Below, one piece after another: positions 1 through 6,608 of a stretch of DNA of 7,372 nucleotides. This DNA comes from an uncultured Eubacteriales bacterium. Its GTDB lineage: Bacteria; Bacillota_A; Clostridia; Lachnospirales; Lachnospiraceae. A model generated the notes under the pieces. That model had not been told where the DNA came from and did not search any database. It was given only the letters and a program-made list of their open reading frames with translations. The translations under genes were made by a program, and so were the position numbers. Within the stretch, counting starts at the first letter, position 1; each line of letters starts with the position of its first letter. Location: the NCBI GenBank assembly GCA_902803345.1, contig CADCPV010000100.1:1-7372 (forward strand), read 5' to 3'.

Positions 1-683
1 AGAAACTCCGAAAGCGCCGTATTCGCGGCATACAGGAAATCCTCCGAACCGCAGGCAAGGAAGATGCCCGGAAGCGGCTTCCCTTCCGCAAGGCGCTTCT
101 CGACAAGCACATCGGGGTTGTGATCCGTTTCCGCCGCCTTCTTCAGGTCTCCGAAAATCGCCTCGTAATAAGCCCGGTTCGCGACTTTGTTGCCCTCGAG
201 GTCAATGTCCTTCAGACCGTTCACGATCAGTGCACTTGAAAGGCCGATCACTTTGCTGTAGCTGTCAAACAGAAGCCCGGTGTGGATCGCGCCGAAACCA
301 CCCATTGAAAGGCCGCCGATCGCACAGTTTTCCGGAGAAATGTCCAGTCCGAAAGCCCGGGACGCAAATTCCAGAAGCTCTTTTCCAACAAAGGTCGCGT
401 ACTGCTCGCCGGTCGCTTCCTTGTCGATGTAGAAGCTGTTCCGACCGTTCGGCATCAGCACCGCAAGGTTGTATTCCTGCGAAAGCTCCCGGATCCGGGA
501 CCCGGTGACCCAGTCCGCGGAATTGCCGCTGTAGCCGTGCAGCAGCACCAGTACCTTTGCCGGACGTTTGTAGTGCTCGCTCATGTCCGCCATAAAGGGC
601 GGGACATCATTTGGAATGACTGCGTAAAAATCAGTCTGCCCCGCAAGCGCGAGGGAGTAATAATCAACATGATAAAGTGCCAT
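1..683 (-). CDS. Esterase-D/FrmB-type alpha/beta-hydrolase esterase (3' end outside window)
   Basis: This is the first 227 residues of a serine esterase, probably a cytoplasmic carboxylesterase or acetylesterase of the tributyrin esterase EstA / esterase D group. Visible landmarks are the oxyanion-hole strand and loop LLHGYSG (residues 47-53), the nucleophile elbow GLSMGGFG (124-131) with predicted catalytic Ser126, and CGSEDFLY (211-218) with the probable acid Asp215. The catalytic His should lie just beyond the window edge; family members are about 250-270 residues, so some 30-40 are missing. There is no signal peptide. The start at 683 has an AGGAGG site (692-697) 8 nt upstream. It begins 24 nt after the preceding esterase stops, so the two are probably co-transcribed. 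I infer removal of acetyl or other small acyl groups from sugars. S-formylglutathione hydrolase activity is the family alternative but fits the context less well. The family call is secure; the substrate is not. Confidence 0.93.
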   Translation of the reverse strand, partial: MALYHVDYYSLALAGQTDFYAVIPNDVPPFMADMSEHYKRPAKVLVLLHGYSGNSADWVTGSRIRELSQEYNLAVLMPNGRNSFYIDKEATGEQYATFVGKELLEFASRAFGLDISPENCAIGGLSMGGFGAIHTGLLFDSYSKVIGLSSALIVNGLKDIDLEGNKVANRAYYEAIFGDLKKAAETDHNPDVLVEKRLAEGKPLPGIFLACGSEDFLYAANTALSEF

Positions 684-707
684 TTCCGTTTCCTCCTGGT
701 AATTGCT

Positions 708-1811
708 TTATGCAAGAATCTCTTTCAGAATTTCCCCAAGCTGCGCGCCGATCCGGACATGCGTCTTCATCGAGGGATGTCCGTCCGCGCCGAAGCCTTC
801 GCTCATCAGATTGATGCCGATAAACTTGAAGGTCCGAATTTTCTCGTCACCGGTTTCCTTCTGATAAGCATCAACCGCCTCGCGGATCCGGTCATAGAGA
901 TAGTAGTCCATCGGGCCGAGCACGGAAAGGATCAGGGTATCGGGACCGTTCAATGCGCGGACTTTTTTCAGGAATTCACCGTATTTCTTCACAAAATGCG
1001 CCTCTTCCCGCGCCGCGGTCTGCCTGTCCGGCGCGAAGCGGATCGGGTTGACGTCGTTTGTGCCGAGATTCAGAAGTACAATGTCCTTTTTGTTCGCAGC
1101 AAAATCCCAGGCCTCCGGCTCCAGTCCGAACTTCTCCTGCACATCGCGGTCGGTATAGGCGTAAAGCTCCTCCATCGAAGGCATATGGAAGGGGAAGCGG
1201 GAATGCTCCGGAAGCGCGGTACTGATGCCGGAATAGCTGATCATATTGAATTCCGCGCCGACCGCACGGGCTGCGATCGCGCCGTAGGTCATCCAGCCGT
1301 TTTCCTCGTTGGGATTGAAATGTTCATTCATGTTCGGACATTCATTGCCGTAGCCGCAGGTAATCGAATCACCGACAAATTCAATCTTTACGGGTTTTTC
1401 CGGGAGATCCGCAGGAAGGAGCTCCCCATCCGTCCAGAGAGAGACCAGGCCGGCCTGTCCGCGGCTGCCCTCAGAAAGCTTCACGAGGCGCAGGAGATGC
1501 TCGCCCGGATCGCCCGAGAAAAGCTCATAGGAAGCCTCCTTTTCCCGGCATTCATAGCGGCAGATCAGGCTTTCTCCGTCCTCCCCGACTGCGCCGATGC
1601 AGGGGTATTCGATCGGATTCTCCGGGAAGCCGGGGAAAGCCGGCATCTGATTTTCAACCGAACGGATAGTGACTTTGAGAACCGAGCCCGTAAAGCGGAA
1701 TGTAAATCCGCTGCAGGTCCAGTTGAACCATAAGGGGCCTTCCTCCTGCAGCCAGGTCCGGCCGTGCGCGAAAGCCAGCGCTTTGACTTCTTTTGCTGTG
1801 TACTGTTTCAT
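708..1811 (-). CDS. CE2-like SGNH/GDSL acetylesterase with N-terminal beta-sandwich domain
   Basis: This is a 367-residue deacetylase resembling carbohydrate esterase family 2, which removes acetyl groups from plant polysaccharides and oligosaccharides. Residues 1 to about 135 are strand-rich and match the jelly-roll domain that precedes the catalytic domain in CE2. The SGNH domain follows: FVGDSITCGYG (145-155) with nucleophile Ser149, SYSGIS (192-197) with the oxyanion Gly195, GTND (250-253) with Asn252, and DGHPS (343-347) with Asp343 and His345. All four SGNH blocks are intact. No signal peptide is seen, so it probably acts in the cytoplasm on imported acetylated sugars. I chose the ATG at 1811 because AAAGGA (1818-1823) sits 6 nt upstream. 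An in-frame ATG at 1826 would add five residues but has only a poorly spaced G-rich tract. It follows the ene-reductase after a 136-nt spacer and precedes the second esterase by 24 nt. The substrate is inferred. Confidence 0.92.
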   Translation of the reverse strand: MKQYTAKEVKALAFAHGRTWLQEEGPLWFNWTCSGFTFRFTGSVLKVTIRSVENQMPAFPGFPENPIEYPCIGAVGEDGESLICRYECREKEASYELFSGDPGEHLLRLVKLSEGSRGQAGLVSLWTDGELLPADLPEKPVKIEFVGDSITCGYGNECPNMNEHFNPNEENGWMTYGAIAARAVGAEFNMISYSGISTALPEHSRFPFHMPSMEELYAYTDRDVQEKFGLEPEAWDFAANKKDIVLLNLGTNDVNPIRFAPDRQTAAREEAHFVKKYGEFLKKVRALNGPDTLILSVLGPMDYYLYDRIREAVDAYQKETGDEKIRTFKFIGINLMSEGFGADGHPSMKTHVRIGAQLGEILKEILA

Positions 1812-1817
1812 ATTCTT

Positions 1818-1823
1818 TCCTTT
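1818..1823 (-). promoter_or_regulatory. Ribosome binding site that decides the CE2-like esterase start
   Basis: On the minus strand AAAGGA lies 6 nt before the ATG at 1811. It falls inside the five-codon extension that would result from the alternative ATG at 1826, so it favours the shorter protein. Confidence 0.6.
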
Positions 1824-1829
1824 CATTCA

Positions 1830-1888
1830 GTATATTCCCCCTCGGGGGCTCCGATACTCGCCTGCGGGATCGTATTTCCCCTCGGCTC
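1830..1888 (-). repeat. Imperfect direct repeat with GC hairpin upstream of the esterase pair
   Basis: Read on the plus strand, GTATTTCCCCTCGGCTC (1872-1888) and GTATATTCCCCCTCGGGGGCTC (1830-1851, 22 nt) differ only by small insertions, and they lie about 40 bp apart. The copy nearer the gene contains CCCCCTCGGGGG (1837-1848), which could fold into a short tight GC hairpin. On the minus strand TATACT (1829-1834), a fair -10 hexamer, lies at its downstream edge, but I see no convincing -35. The stretch occupies much of the 136-nt spacer (1812-1947) between the ene-reductase and the CE2-like esterase, where I see no gene. It may be a tandem operator or a duplicated leader; the repeat is visible but its function is conjecture. 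Confidence 0.5.
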
Positions 1889-1947
1889 AAGCTTATCGCG
1901 ACATCAGAAGAACCTCTGTTTTCTGTCCCGAAAGAGGATTGCAGAAA

Positions 1948-3990
1948 TTACAGGGTATAGCACAGATCCCAGGCTTCCCGGATCACGCTCATCAGGTTCC
2001 CGACTTCGTTTGCGTCGCCGAGAAGGTGGAGCTTTTCTTCGGGGACACCGCCATCAGACAGCCTGTCAAACAGGCTGCGGTCGGAAACATAGCCGACCGA
2101 CAGGATTACGCTGTCCGCGGGAAGTTCCTGTTCGGTTCCTTCAGCATCTTTCACAAACACCTTCAGGCCGTCCGAATCCGCCGAAACGCCCGAAAGCGAA
2201 GTCTTTGTCAGTACCGGGATTTTATAGTAGCGAATGATTTCACGGAGCATATTGGAGTTTGCGGCGCAGAGGCCCGGAACCTTCAGGATATCCTCCTGCA
2301 TTTCCACGACAACAGGCTTTTTGCCGCGAAGCACCAGATCATAAGCGATCTCGACGCCCGTCAGTCCGCCGCCGATCACGACAACCTGCTCTCCTGTCTG
2401 ATCCGGGTCATTCAGGTAGGAAATCGCCTCTATTACACCCGGGAGCTCCAGTCCCGGAAGCGGAAGCTTTCTAGGCTTCGCGCCGGTCGCAAGAATCACT
2501 TCGTCGAAATCTGCGAGCATTTCCGCCGTCGCTTCTGTATTCATCCGAAGAACAATCGGAAGCTTCTCCATCTGGTGCTCATACCACCGAAGGAGCATCT
2601 TGTCCTTTTCCTTGAAGTCCGGTGCCGCAGCCGCGATGAAAACGCCGCCGAGCTTTCCTGTCCGTTCGAAAAGGGTTACCTTATGCCCGCGCAGCGAAAG
2701 AAGCCGCGCCGCTTCCATGCCGCCGACACCGCCGCCGACAACCGCGATCCGTTTCGGATCTGCTGCGGGTTCCAATTTCCACTTCGTCTCCTCCATCGCC
2801 TCCGGATTGACTGCGCAGTGCGCCATCATGAAGCCGTAGCGTCCGGGGGGATTCCCGAGGCTCACGCCGAAGCAGCCGTTGTGACAGGCAATACAGGGGC
2901 GGATATCCAGCTCGTCGCCGGAACGCGCCTTGTTGAGCCACTCCGGATCTGCCAAAAACTGCCTTGCGACGCCGATGCCGTCGATTTCGCCGGCTGCAAT
3001 GGCCCGATCCGCAAAGGCCGGATCTTCCATTCTGCCTGCGCAGAACACCGGGATATCCACGAATTTCTTGAGATAGGAAACCTCCGGGAAGTTGCAGTGA
3101 AGCGGCATATAGACCGGCGGATGCGCCCACCACCAGGAGTCATAGGAGCCGTTGTCCGCATCCAGTGCGTCCGCGCCGGCCTTCTCTAAAAGTCTTGCGG
3201 CGGAAGGGCTTTGTTCGAGGCTGCGGCCGAATTCTTTGAAATCCTCGCCGGGAAGCGCGCCCTGATTAAAGCCGCGCATCTTGGAGCTCACGCTGTAGCG
3301 GATCATGACCGGGAAGTCCTTGCCGCAGGTTTTCTTGATCTCCTGAATGACTTCCGAGATAAAGCGGAAGCGGTTCGTGAGAGATCCGCCGTATTCATCC
3401 GTCCTGTGGTTGGTGCTCTCGATTGTGAACTGATCCAGAAGATATCCCTCGTGAATCGCGTGAATCTCCACGCCGTCGATTCCGGCCTTTTTGCAGAGAA
3501 GTGCCGATTTGCCGAATGCGTCCACAAGATCATGGATTTCTTCCACAGTCAGCCCGCGGTGCTTCATTTCAGGCACCCAGACATTCGGAATGCCGTCGGA
3601 TGGTGCCACGAGAAGCTCCCGCTTCTGCTCTTCCGTCATGTTCCGGCCGAGGCCCATCAGCTGCGCCCGGCCGAAGCCCGCGCCAAGCTGCATGAAATAG
3701 CGCGTTCCGTAGGAATGCAGTTCGTCCATCAGCTCTTTTACGGGGCCGAGGAATTCCTCCTCTTTTTCATAAAGATACCCGCCGCCGGACTTCACGCCGG
3801 TCACGCCGGGGACGATGAGACCGACATTGCCTTTCGCACGTTTCAGATAATAATCACGGATTTTCGGGTTGAATTTTCCGTCATAACCGAACAGCCCGGT
3901 TCCGCCCATCGCCGTCAGGATGACACGGTTTTTCAGGGTAACGCCGCCGATTTTAATCGGCGAAAAAAGCGCTTCATATCTGCCTTCCAT
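1948..3990 (-). CDS. NADH:flavin oxidoreductase / 2,4-dienoyl-CoA reductase-like ene-reductase (FMN, 4Fe-4S, FAD)
   Basis: This 680-residue three-part flavoenzyme would use NAD(P)H to reduce an activated C=C bond. Residues 1 to about 355 form the Old Yellow Enzyme TIM barrel: IHAIHEGYLLDQF (176-188) with the substrate-anion-binding pair His177/His180, HRTDEYGGSLTNR (195-207), and the FMN phosphate region GRMEDP (319-324) and ARQFLADP (342-349). The 4Fe-4S cysteines follow as C366-x2-C369-x3-C373-x18-C392, the last in the CAVNP motif. The C-terminal part has an FAD fold (GGGVGG 419-424, Glu442), an NAD fold (GGGLTG 540-545, with Glu563 suggesting NADH) and the FAD motif GDA (658-660). Length and layout match 2,4-dienoyl-CoA reductase and the bile-acid enzymes BaiCD/BaiH. 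The start at 3990 has AAAGGA 7 nt upstream. It is first in the leftward group and faces the sugar-oxidoreductase operon. The substrate is unknown: a bile acid, cinnamate, flavonoid or other enone or enoate are all possible, and the context favours a plant-derived compound. Confidence 0.95.
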   Translation of the reverse strand: MEGRYEALFSPIKIGGVTLKNRVILTAMGGTGLFGYDGKFNPKIRDYYLKRAKGNVGLIVPGVTGVKSGGGYLYEKEEEFLGPVKELMDELHSYGTRYFMQLGAGFGRAQLMGLGRNMTEEQKRELLVAPSDGIPNVWVPEMKHRGLTVEEIHDLVDAFGKSALLCKKAGIDGVEIHAIHEGYLLDQFTIESTNHRTDEYGGSLTNRFRFISEVIQEIKKTCGKDFPVMIRYSVSSKMRGFNQGALPGEDFKEFGRSLEQSPSAARLLEKAGADALDADNGSYDSWWWAHPPVYMPLHCNFPEVSYLKKFVDIPVFCAGRMEDPAFADRAIAAGEIDGIGVARQFLADPEWLNKARSGDELDIRPCIACHNGCFGVSLGNPPGRYGFMMAHCAVNPEAMEETKWKLEPAADPKRIAVVGGGVGGMEAARLLSLRGHKVTLFERTGKLGGVFIAAAAPDFKEKDKMLLRWYEHQMEKLPIVLRMNTEATAEMLADFDEVILATGAKPRKLPLPGLELPGVIEAISYLNDPDQTGEQVVVIGGGLTGVEIAYDLVLRGKKPVVVEMQEDILKVPGLCAANSNMLREIIRYYKIPVLTKTSLSGVSADSDGLKVFVKDAEGTEQELPADSVILSVGYVSDRSLFDRLSDGGVPEEKLHLLGDANEVGNLMSVIREAWDLCYTL

Positions 3991-4033
3991 ACTCGATTCC
4001 TTTCTCGTATTATGCTATTTGACCTGTAAAAAT

Positions 4034-4062
4034 ATGATACTACAAATACTTTTCCTTCGCAA
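4034..4062 (-). promoter_or_regulatory. Predicted sigma-A promoter for the ene-reductase/esterase group
   Basis: On the minus strand there is a -35 of TTGCGA (plus positions 4057-4062), an exact 17-nt spacer, and a -10 of TATCAT (4034-4039). The -10 differs from consensus at one base and the -35 at two. Transcription would begin near 4026, giving a leader of about 36 nt before the ATG at 3990, which carries a good ribosome binding site. This was found by eye only. Confidence 0.55.
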
Positions 4063-4081
4063 GCAATGTCAGGGATTTCGC

Positions 4082-4093
4082 TTTTAATTAAAA
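4082..4093. repeat. Perfect 12-bp palindrome TTTTAATTAAAA in the divergent intergenic region
   Basis: TTTTAATTAAAA is its own reverse complement. It lies just upstream of the predicted leftward -35 (4057-4062) and about 130 nt before the rightward start codon, a position that would allow a regulator to act on both groups. The symmetry does not extend into the flanking bases. AT-only palindromes of this size do occur by chance in AT-rich intergenic DNA, so an operator role is only suggested. Confidence 0.35.
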
Positions 4094-4185
4094 CGGGTGC
4101 TTACTTTTTTATAGCTGTTTTCGGGCTGCGTTTTTTTCTGAAAATGAAACACGGAAATTCAAATGCAGGAAGGTCCCGAACGGTT

Positions 4186-4191
4186 TAAAAT
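4186..4191 (+). promoter_or_regulatory. Weak -10-like element for the rightward operon
   Basis: TAAAAT (4186-4191) differs from the -10 consensus at one base and would place the transcript start about 30 nt before the ATG at 4227. No good -35 is seen: the hexamer 17 nt upstream (4163-4168) matches poorly. If this is the promoter, it probably depends on an activator. The rest of 3991-4226 holds T-rich tracts and no gene. Confidence 0.25.
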
Positions 4192-4211
4192 GGGTGTATC
4201 AGTATTGCTAT

Positions 4212-4218
4212 GAGGAGG
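4212..4218 (+). promoter_or_regulatory. Strong ribosome binding site that decides the oxidoreductase start
   Basis: GAGGAGG lies 8 nt before the ATG at 4227. The reading frame is also open from an ATG at 4194, but that would put this Shine-Dalgarno sequence inside the coding region and add eleven residues ahead of the nucleotide-binding strand. The start at 4227 is therefore preferred. Confidence 0.85.
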
Positions 4219-4226
4219 ATCTTTTG

Positions 4227-5330
4227 ATGGCAAAATTAAAAATCGGATTTATCGGCTGCGGCGGTATCGCCTTTGACAAGCACTTCCCGGGCATGTCCAC
4301 CCAGCGGGACCGGATTGACATGTACGCTTTCTGCGACATCATTCCGGAGCGCGCGGAAGAAGCGCGGGCAAAATACGGCTGCGAAGGCGCAAAGGTCTTC
4401 ACAGATTATCATGAACTTCTCGCGGATCCGGATATCTATGCCGTGCATGTACTGACCCCGAACGTCAAGCACTGCCAGATTTCCTGCGACGCGATGGAAG
4501 CCGGCAAGCACGTCATCTGCGAGAAGCCGATGGCTGCAACTTATGAGGATGCGCTCAGAATGTATGAGACGCACATCCGTACCGGAAAGCTTCTCACGAT
4601 CGGTTATCAGTACCGGCATTTCGATTCGCACAAAGCGATGAAGGAATACGTCGACACCGGCGCATTAGGCGAGATTTACTACGCGGAAGCAACAGCCTGG
4701 AGAAGAAGAGGCATCCCGACCTGGGGCGTTTTCACCAACAAGGCTGAGCAGGGCGGCGGACCGCTGATCGACATGGCGACCCACGCACTGGACCTCACGC
4801 TCTGGATGATGAACAATTACGAAGTCGCATCCGTCACCGGCTGCACCTTCGCCAAGATCGGACCGGTTGCGACCGTTGATGAAATGGGCAATGATTTCGG
4901 CAACTGGGATCCCGAAAAGTACGAACTGGAAGATTCCGCATTCGGCTTCGTCCGCATGAAGAACGGCGCACTGATCAACATCCGCTGCTCCTGGGCGATG
5001 AACCTGATCCCGACGGAGGGCATGGTGCGTCTCGCCGGTACCAAGGGCGGTATTGACGAAACCGGCATGAATGTTACCGCAAACCACGTCCGCGGCAACC
5101 GCGCGCAGGATATCAAGATCAAAACCCGTTCGATGTTCCCCCGCATGATGAACACGATCGACCGCAATCCCCAGAAGGATCCCAACCAGATGGAGGCTGA
5201 GATCTGGGTCAACGCGCTTCTCGGCGAGGGCGAACTTTTCGTCACCCCCGAACAGGCCCTGACCGTCACCAAGATTCTGGATGCGATCTACCGCTCCGCG
5301 CAGTCAGGTGAGACTATTTATTTTGACTGA
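4227..5330 (+). CDS. Gfo/Idh/MocA-family NAD(P)-dependent sugar oxidoreductase
   Basis: This 367-residue cytoplasmic dehydrogenase is predicted to oxidise a hydroxyl of a sugar, inositol or glycoside with NAD(P). The N-terminal Rossmann fold starts at once with KIGFIGCGGIA (5-15), which contains the G-x-G-x-x-A dinucleotide motif. The family signature CEKPMA (98-103) supplies the likely catalytic Lys100. The C-terminal substrate domain carries GGGPLIDMATHALDL (176-190), where Asp182 and His186 are the conserved catalytic-site residues. Length is normal and nothing key is missing. It is the first gene of the rightward operon, and the epimerase follows 11 nt after its stop. Family members include inositol 2-dehydrogenase, glucose-fructose oxidoreductase and the glycoside 3-dehydrogenases such as DgpA. 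Lying upstream of a TIM-barrel epimerase-like gene, a role in making a 3-keto sugar or glycoside is plausible but inferred. Fold and family are certain; the substrate is open. Confidence 0.95.
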   Translation: MAKLKIGFIGCGGIAFDKHFPGMSTQRDRIDMYAFCDIIPERAEEARAKYGCEGAKVFTDYHELLADPDIYAVHVLTPNVKHCQISCDAMEAGKHVICEKPMAATYEDALRMYETHIRTGKLLTIGYQYRHFDSHKAMKEYVDTGALGEIYYAEATAWRRRGIPTWGVFTNKAEQGGGPLIDMATHALDLTLWMMNNYEVASVTGCTFAKIGPVATVDEMGNDFGNWDPEKYELEDSAFGFVRMKNGALINIRCSWAMNLIPTEGMVRLAGTKGGIDETGMNVTANHVRGNRAQDIKIKTRSMFPRMMNTIDRNPQKDPNQMEAEIWVNALLGEGELFVTPEQALTVTKILDAIYRSAQSGETIYFD

Positions 5331-5341
5331 CGAGGTATCCT

Positions 5342-6583
5342 ATGTACGAAGAACGTTTACAGGCTCTCTCCGCCTGGGCGAAGGATCAGCTTCACGGTGT
5401 GATTCTGCCCTGGTGGTGCAGTGACTATATTCAGGATCATGAGCACGGCGGCTACTACGGCGTCGTGACGATTGACATGCAGAGAAACAACAGCGAGCCC
5501 CGCGGCCTTACGCTCACGGGGCGGATGCTGTGGGTTTTCTCCGCAGCCTACAGAAGGTTCCGCGGACAGATTTACCTGGACCGTGCGAAATATACGTATG
5601 AAGAACTGAAGTCCCGCTTCTATGATCCGGAGTTCGGCGGTGCGTTCACAACCGTCTCCGAAACCGGCGAAGTGCTGACAACGGACAAGCCGAACTACTG
5701 CGAGGCTTTCTTCATCATGGGTCTTGCGGAATATTATCACGCGACCGGAGATGAGGAAGCGCTGAAGATGGCGATGGACTGCTTCCGCCTGATGGAGGAC
5801 AAAGCCAAAACCGCGCCCGGCCTCTATGCCGGAAACATGACCCGCGACTGGCAGAAATCCGAAGGCTTTGGGTTCGGCCGCAGGGGCATGCGCTCCCCCT
5901 TCCCGGAGGACGCGGTGATGTTCGCGCATCATCTGTTCCAGGCATACCTCCGTCTCTACGAAGCGACGAAGGATCCGGAAGTCGGAAAAGCGCTCCGTGA
6001 GATGGCGGAAGTCCTTTTGGACCGGCTCTATGACAAAAAACTCCACAATTTCATGACTATCATCACGGCAGACGGCGAGCGTATCGGCACCAACCAGAGT
6101 TTCGGCCATGACTGCGAAATCAGCTATCTTCTCCTGAATGTCGTACGGATTCTCGGTGATGAAGCGCTGATCGCGCGGACGGAAGAAGTTCTTCGCGAGC
6201 TTCTGTACCAGGTGCTTGAGAATGACTTCGATCCCTGGGGTGCGCTCTACAACGGCGGCGATCTCACGAAGCCCGAACGCTCTCCGGTGCACGTCTGGTG
6301 GGCGGAAGCGGAAGCCGTTTCCGCGATGCTCTGCGGCTATTCCCTGACCGGTGACGAACACTTCCTTACAGCCTGTGAGAAGCAGGTTTCGATCATCGAT
6401 AAATACTTTGTCAACCGGGAACACGGCGACTGGTACAACAATATCCTGGTGGATGAAGAAGGCGGCCGGGTTGTTGACGGCATGCACGGCTTTGACAAGC
6501 TGAACTCCGGCAAATGCCCCTTCCACAATTCCCAGATGTGCATGGAAGTGATCGCGCGGGTTGAAAAGATCCTGAACGGATGA
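5342..6583 (+). CDS. AGE-family sugar 2-epimerase, cellobiose/mannobiose 2-epimerase type
   Basis: This 413-residue (alpha/alpha)6-barrel enzyme should epimerise an unphosphorylated sugar at C2, for example glucose to mannose at the reducing end of a beta-linked disaccharide, or isomerise aldose to ketose. Motifs matching cellobiose 2-epimerases, in order, are TLTGRMLW (57-64) with the substrate-binding Arg61, HHLFQAY (196-202), SFGHDCEISYLLL (253-265) with catalytic His256, VWWAEAEAV (318-326), EHGDWYN (360-366) and KCPFHNSQMCME (391-402) with catalytic His395. The length fits (about 390-420 residues) and there is no signal peptide, so it is cytoplasmic. GAGG (5332-5335) sits 6 nt before the ATG. 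It is sandwiched between the oxidoreductase (11-nt gap) and the TIM-barrel enzyme (25-nt gap), so it is almost certainly co-transcribed. N-acylglucosamine 2-epimerase is the other main family function, but the His motifs favour the cellobiose 2-epimerase branch. The exact substrate is uncertain. Confidence 0.94.
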   Translation: MYEERLQALSAWAKDQLHGVILPWWCSDYIQDHEHGGYYGVVTIDMQRNNSEPRGLTLTGRMLWVFSAAYRRFRGQIYLDRAKYTYEELKSRFYDPEFGGAFTTVSETGEVLTTDKPNYCEAFFIMGLAEYYHATGDEEALKMAMDCFRLMEDKAKTAPGLYAGNMTRDWQKSEGFGFGRRGMRSPFPEDAVMFAHHLFQAYLRLYEATKDPEVGKALREMAEVLLDRLYDKKLHNFMTIITADGERIGTNQSFGHDCEISYLLLNVVRILGDEALIARTEEVLRELLYQVLENDFDPWGALYNGGDLTKPERSPVHVWWAEAEAVSAMLCGYSLTGDEHFLTACEKQVSIIDKYFVNREHGDWYNNILVDEEGGRVVDGMHGFDKLNSGKCPFHNSQMCMEVIARVEKILNG

Positions 6584-6608
6584 CCCCGCAAGAAAGGACC
6601 GAAACCCT

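Noticed and set aside
537..1733. Long plus-strand open frame (398 codons) opposite the CE2-like esterase
   Set aside because: The minus strand there encodes a complete SGNH enzyme with all four catalytic blocks and a ribosome binding site. The plus-strand translation has no recognisable domain and is rich in Arg, His and Ala, as expected of an antisense shadow.
1948..3990. Assignment of the ene-reductase to a bile-acid 7-dehydroxylation (bai) operon
   Set aside because: The layout resembles BaiCD/BaiH, but no other bai gene is in the window and all neighbours are carbohydrate enzymes, so a bai symbol is not justified.
1669..4029. Plus-strand open frames of 506 codons (1669-3189) and 272 codons (3211-4029) opposite the ene-reductase
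   Set aside because: The minus strand gives a full flavoenzyme with every cofactor motif intact. The opposite frames have no motif or ribosome binding site and stay open because of codon bias.
4101..4140. T-rich tracts (T6 at 4105-4110, T7 at 4131-4137) resembling terminator tails
   Set aside because: No stable GC-rich stem precedes either run; only 3-4 bp pairings are possible, and no gene ends upstream on the plus strand.
4144..4162. Possible catabolite-repression (cre) site with TGAA and TTCA half-sites
   Set aside because: The central CG of the cre consensus is missing from the right position and the half-sites match only 4 bp, so it is no better than chance.
4194..4226. Upstream ATG extending the oxidoreductase by eleven residues
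   Set aside because: GAGGAGG at 4212-4218 is placed correctly for the ATG at 4227, and the nucleotide-binding strand starts directly after that residue.
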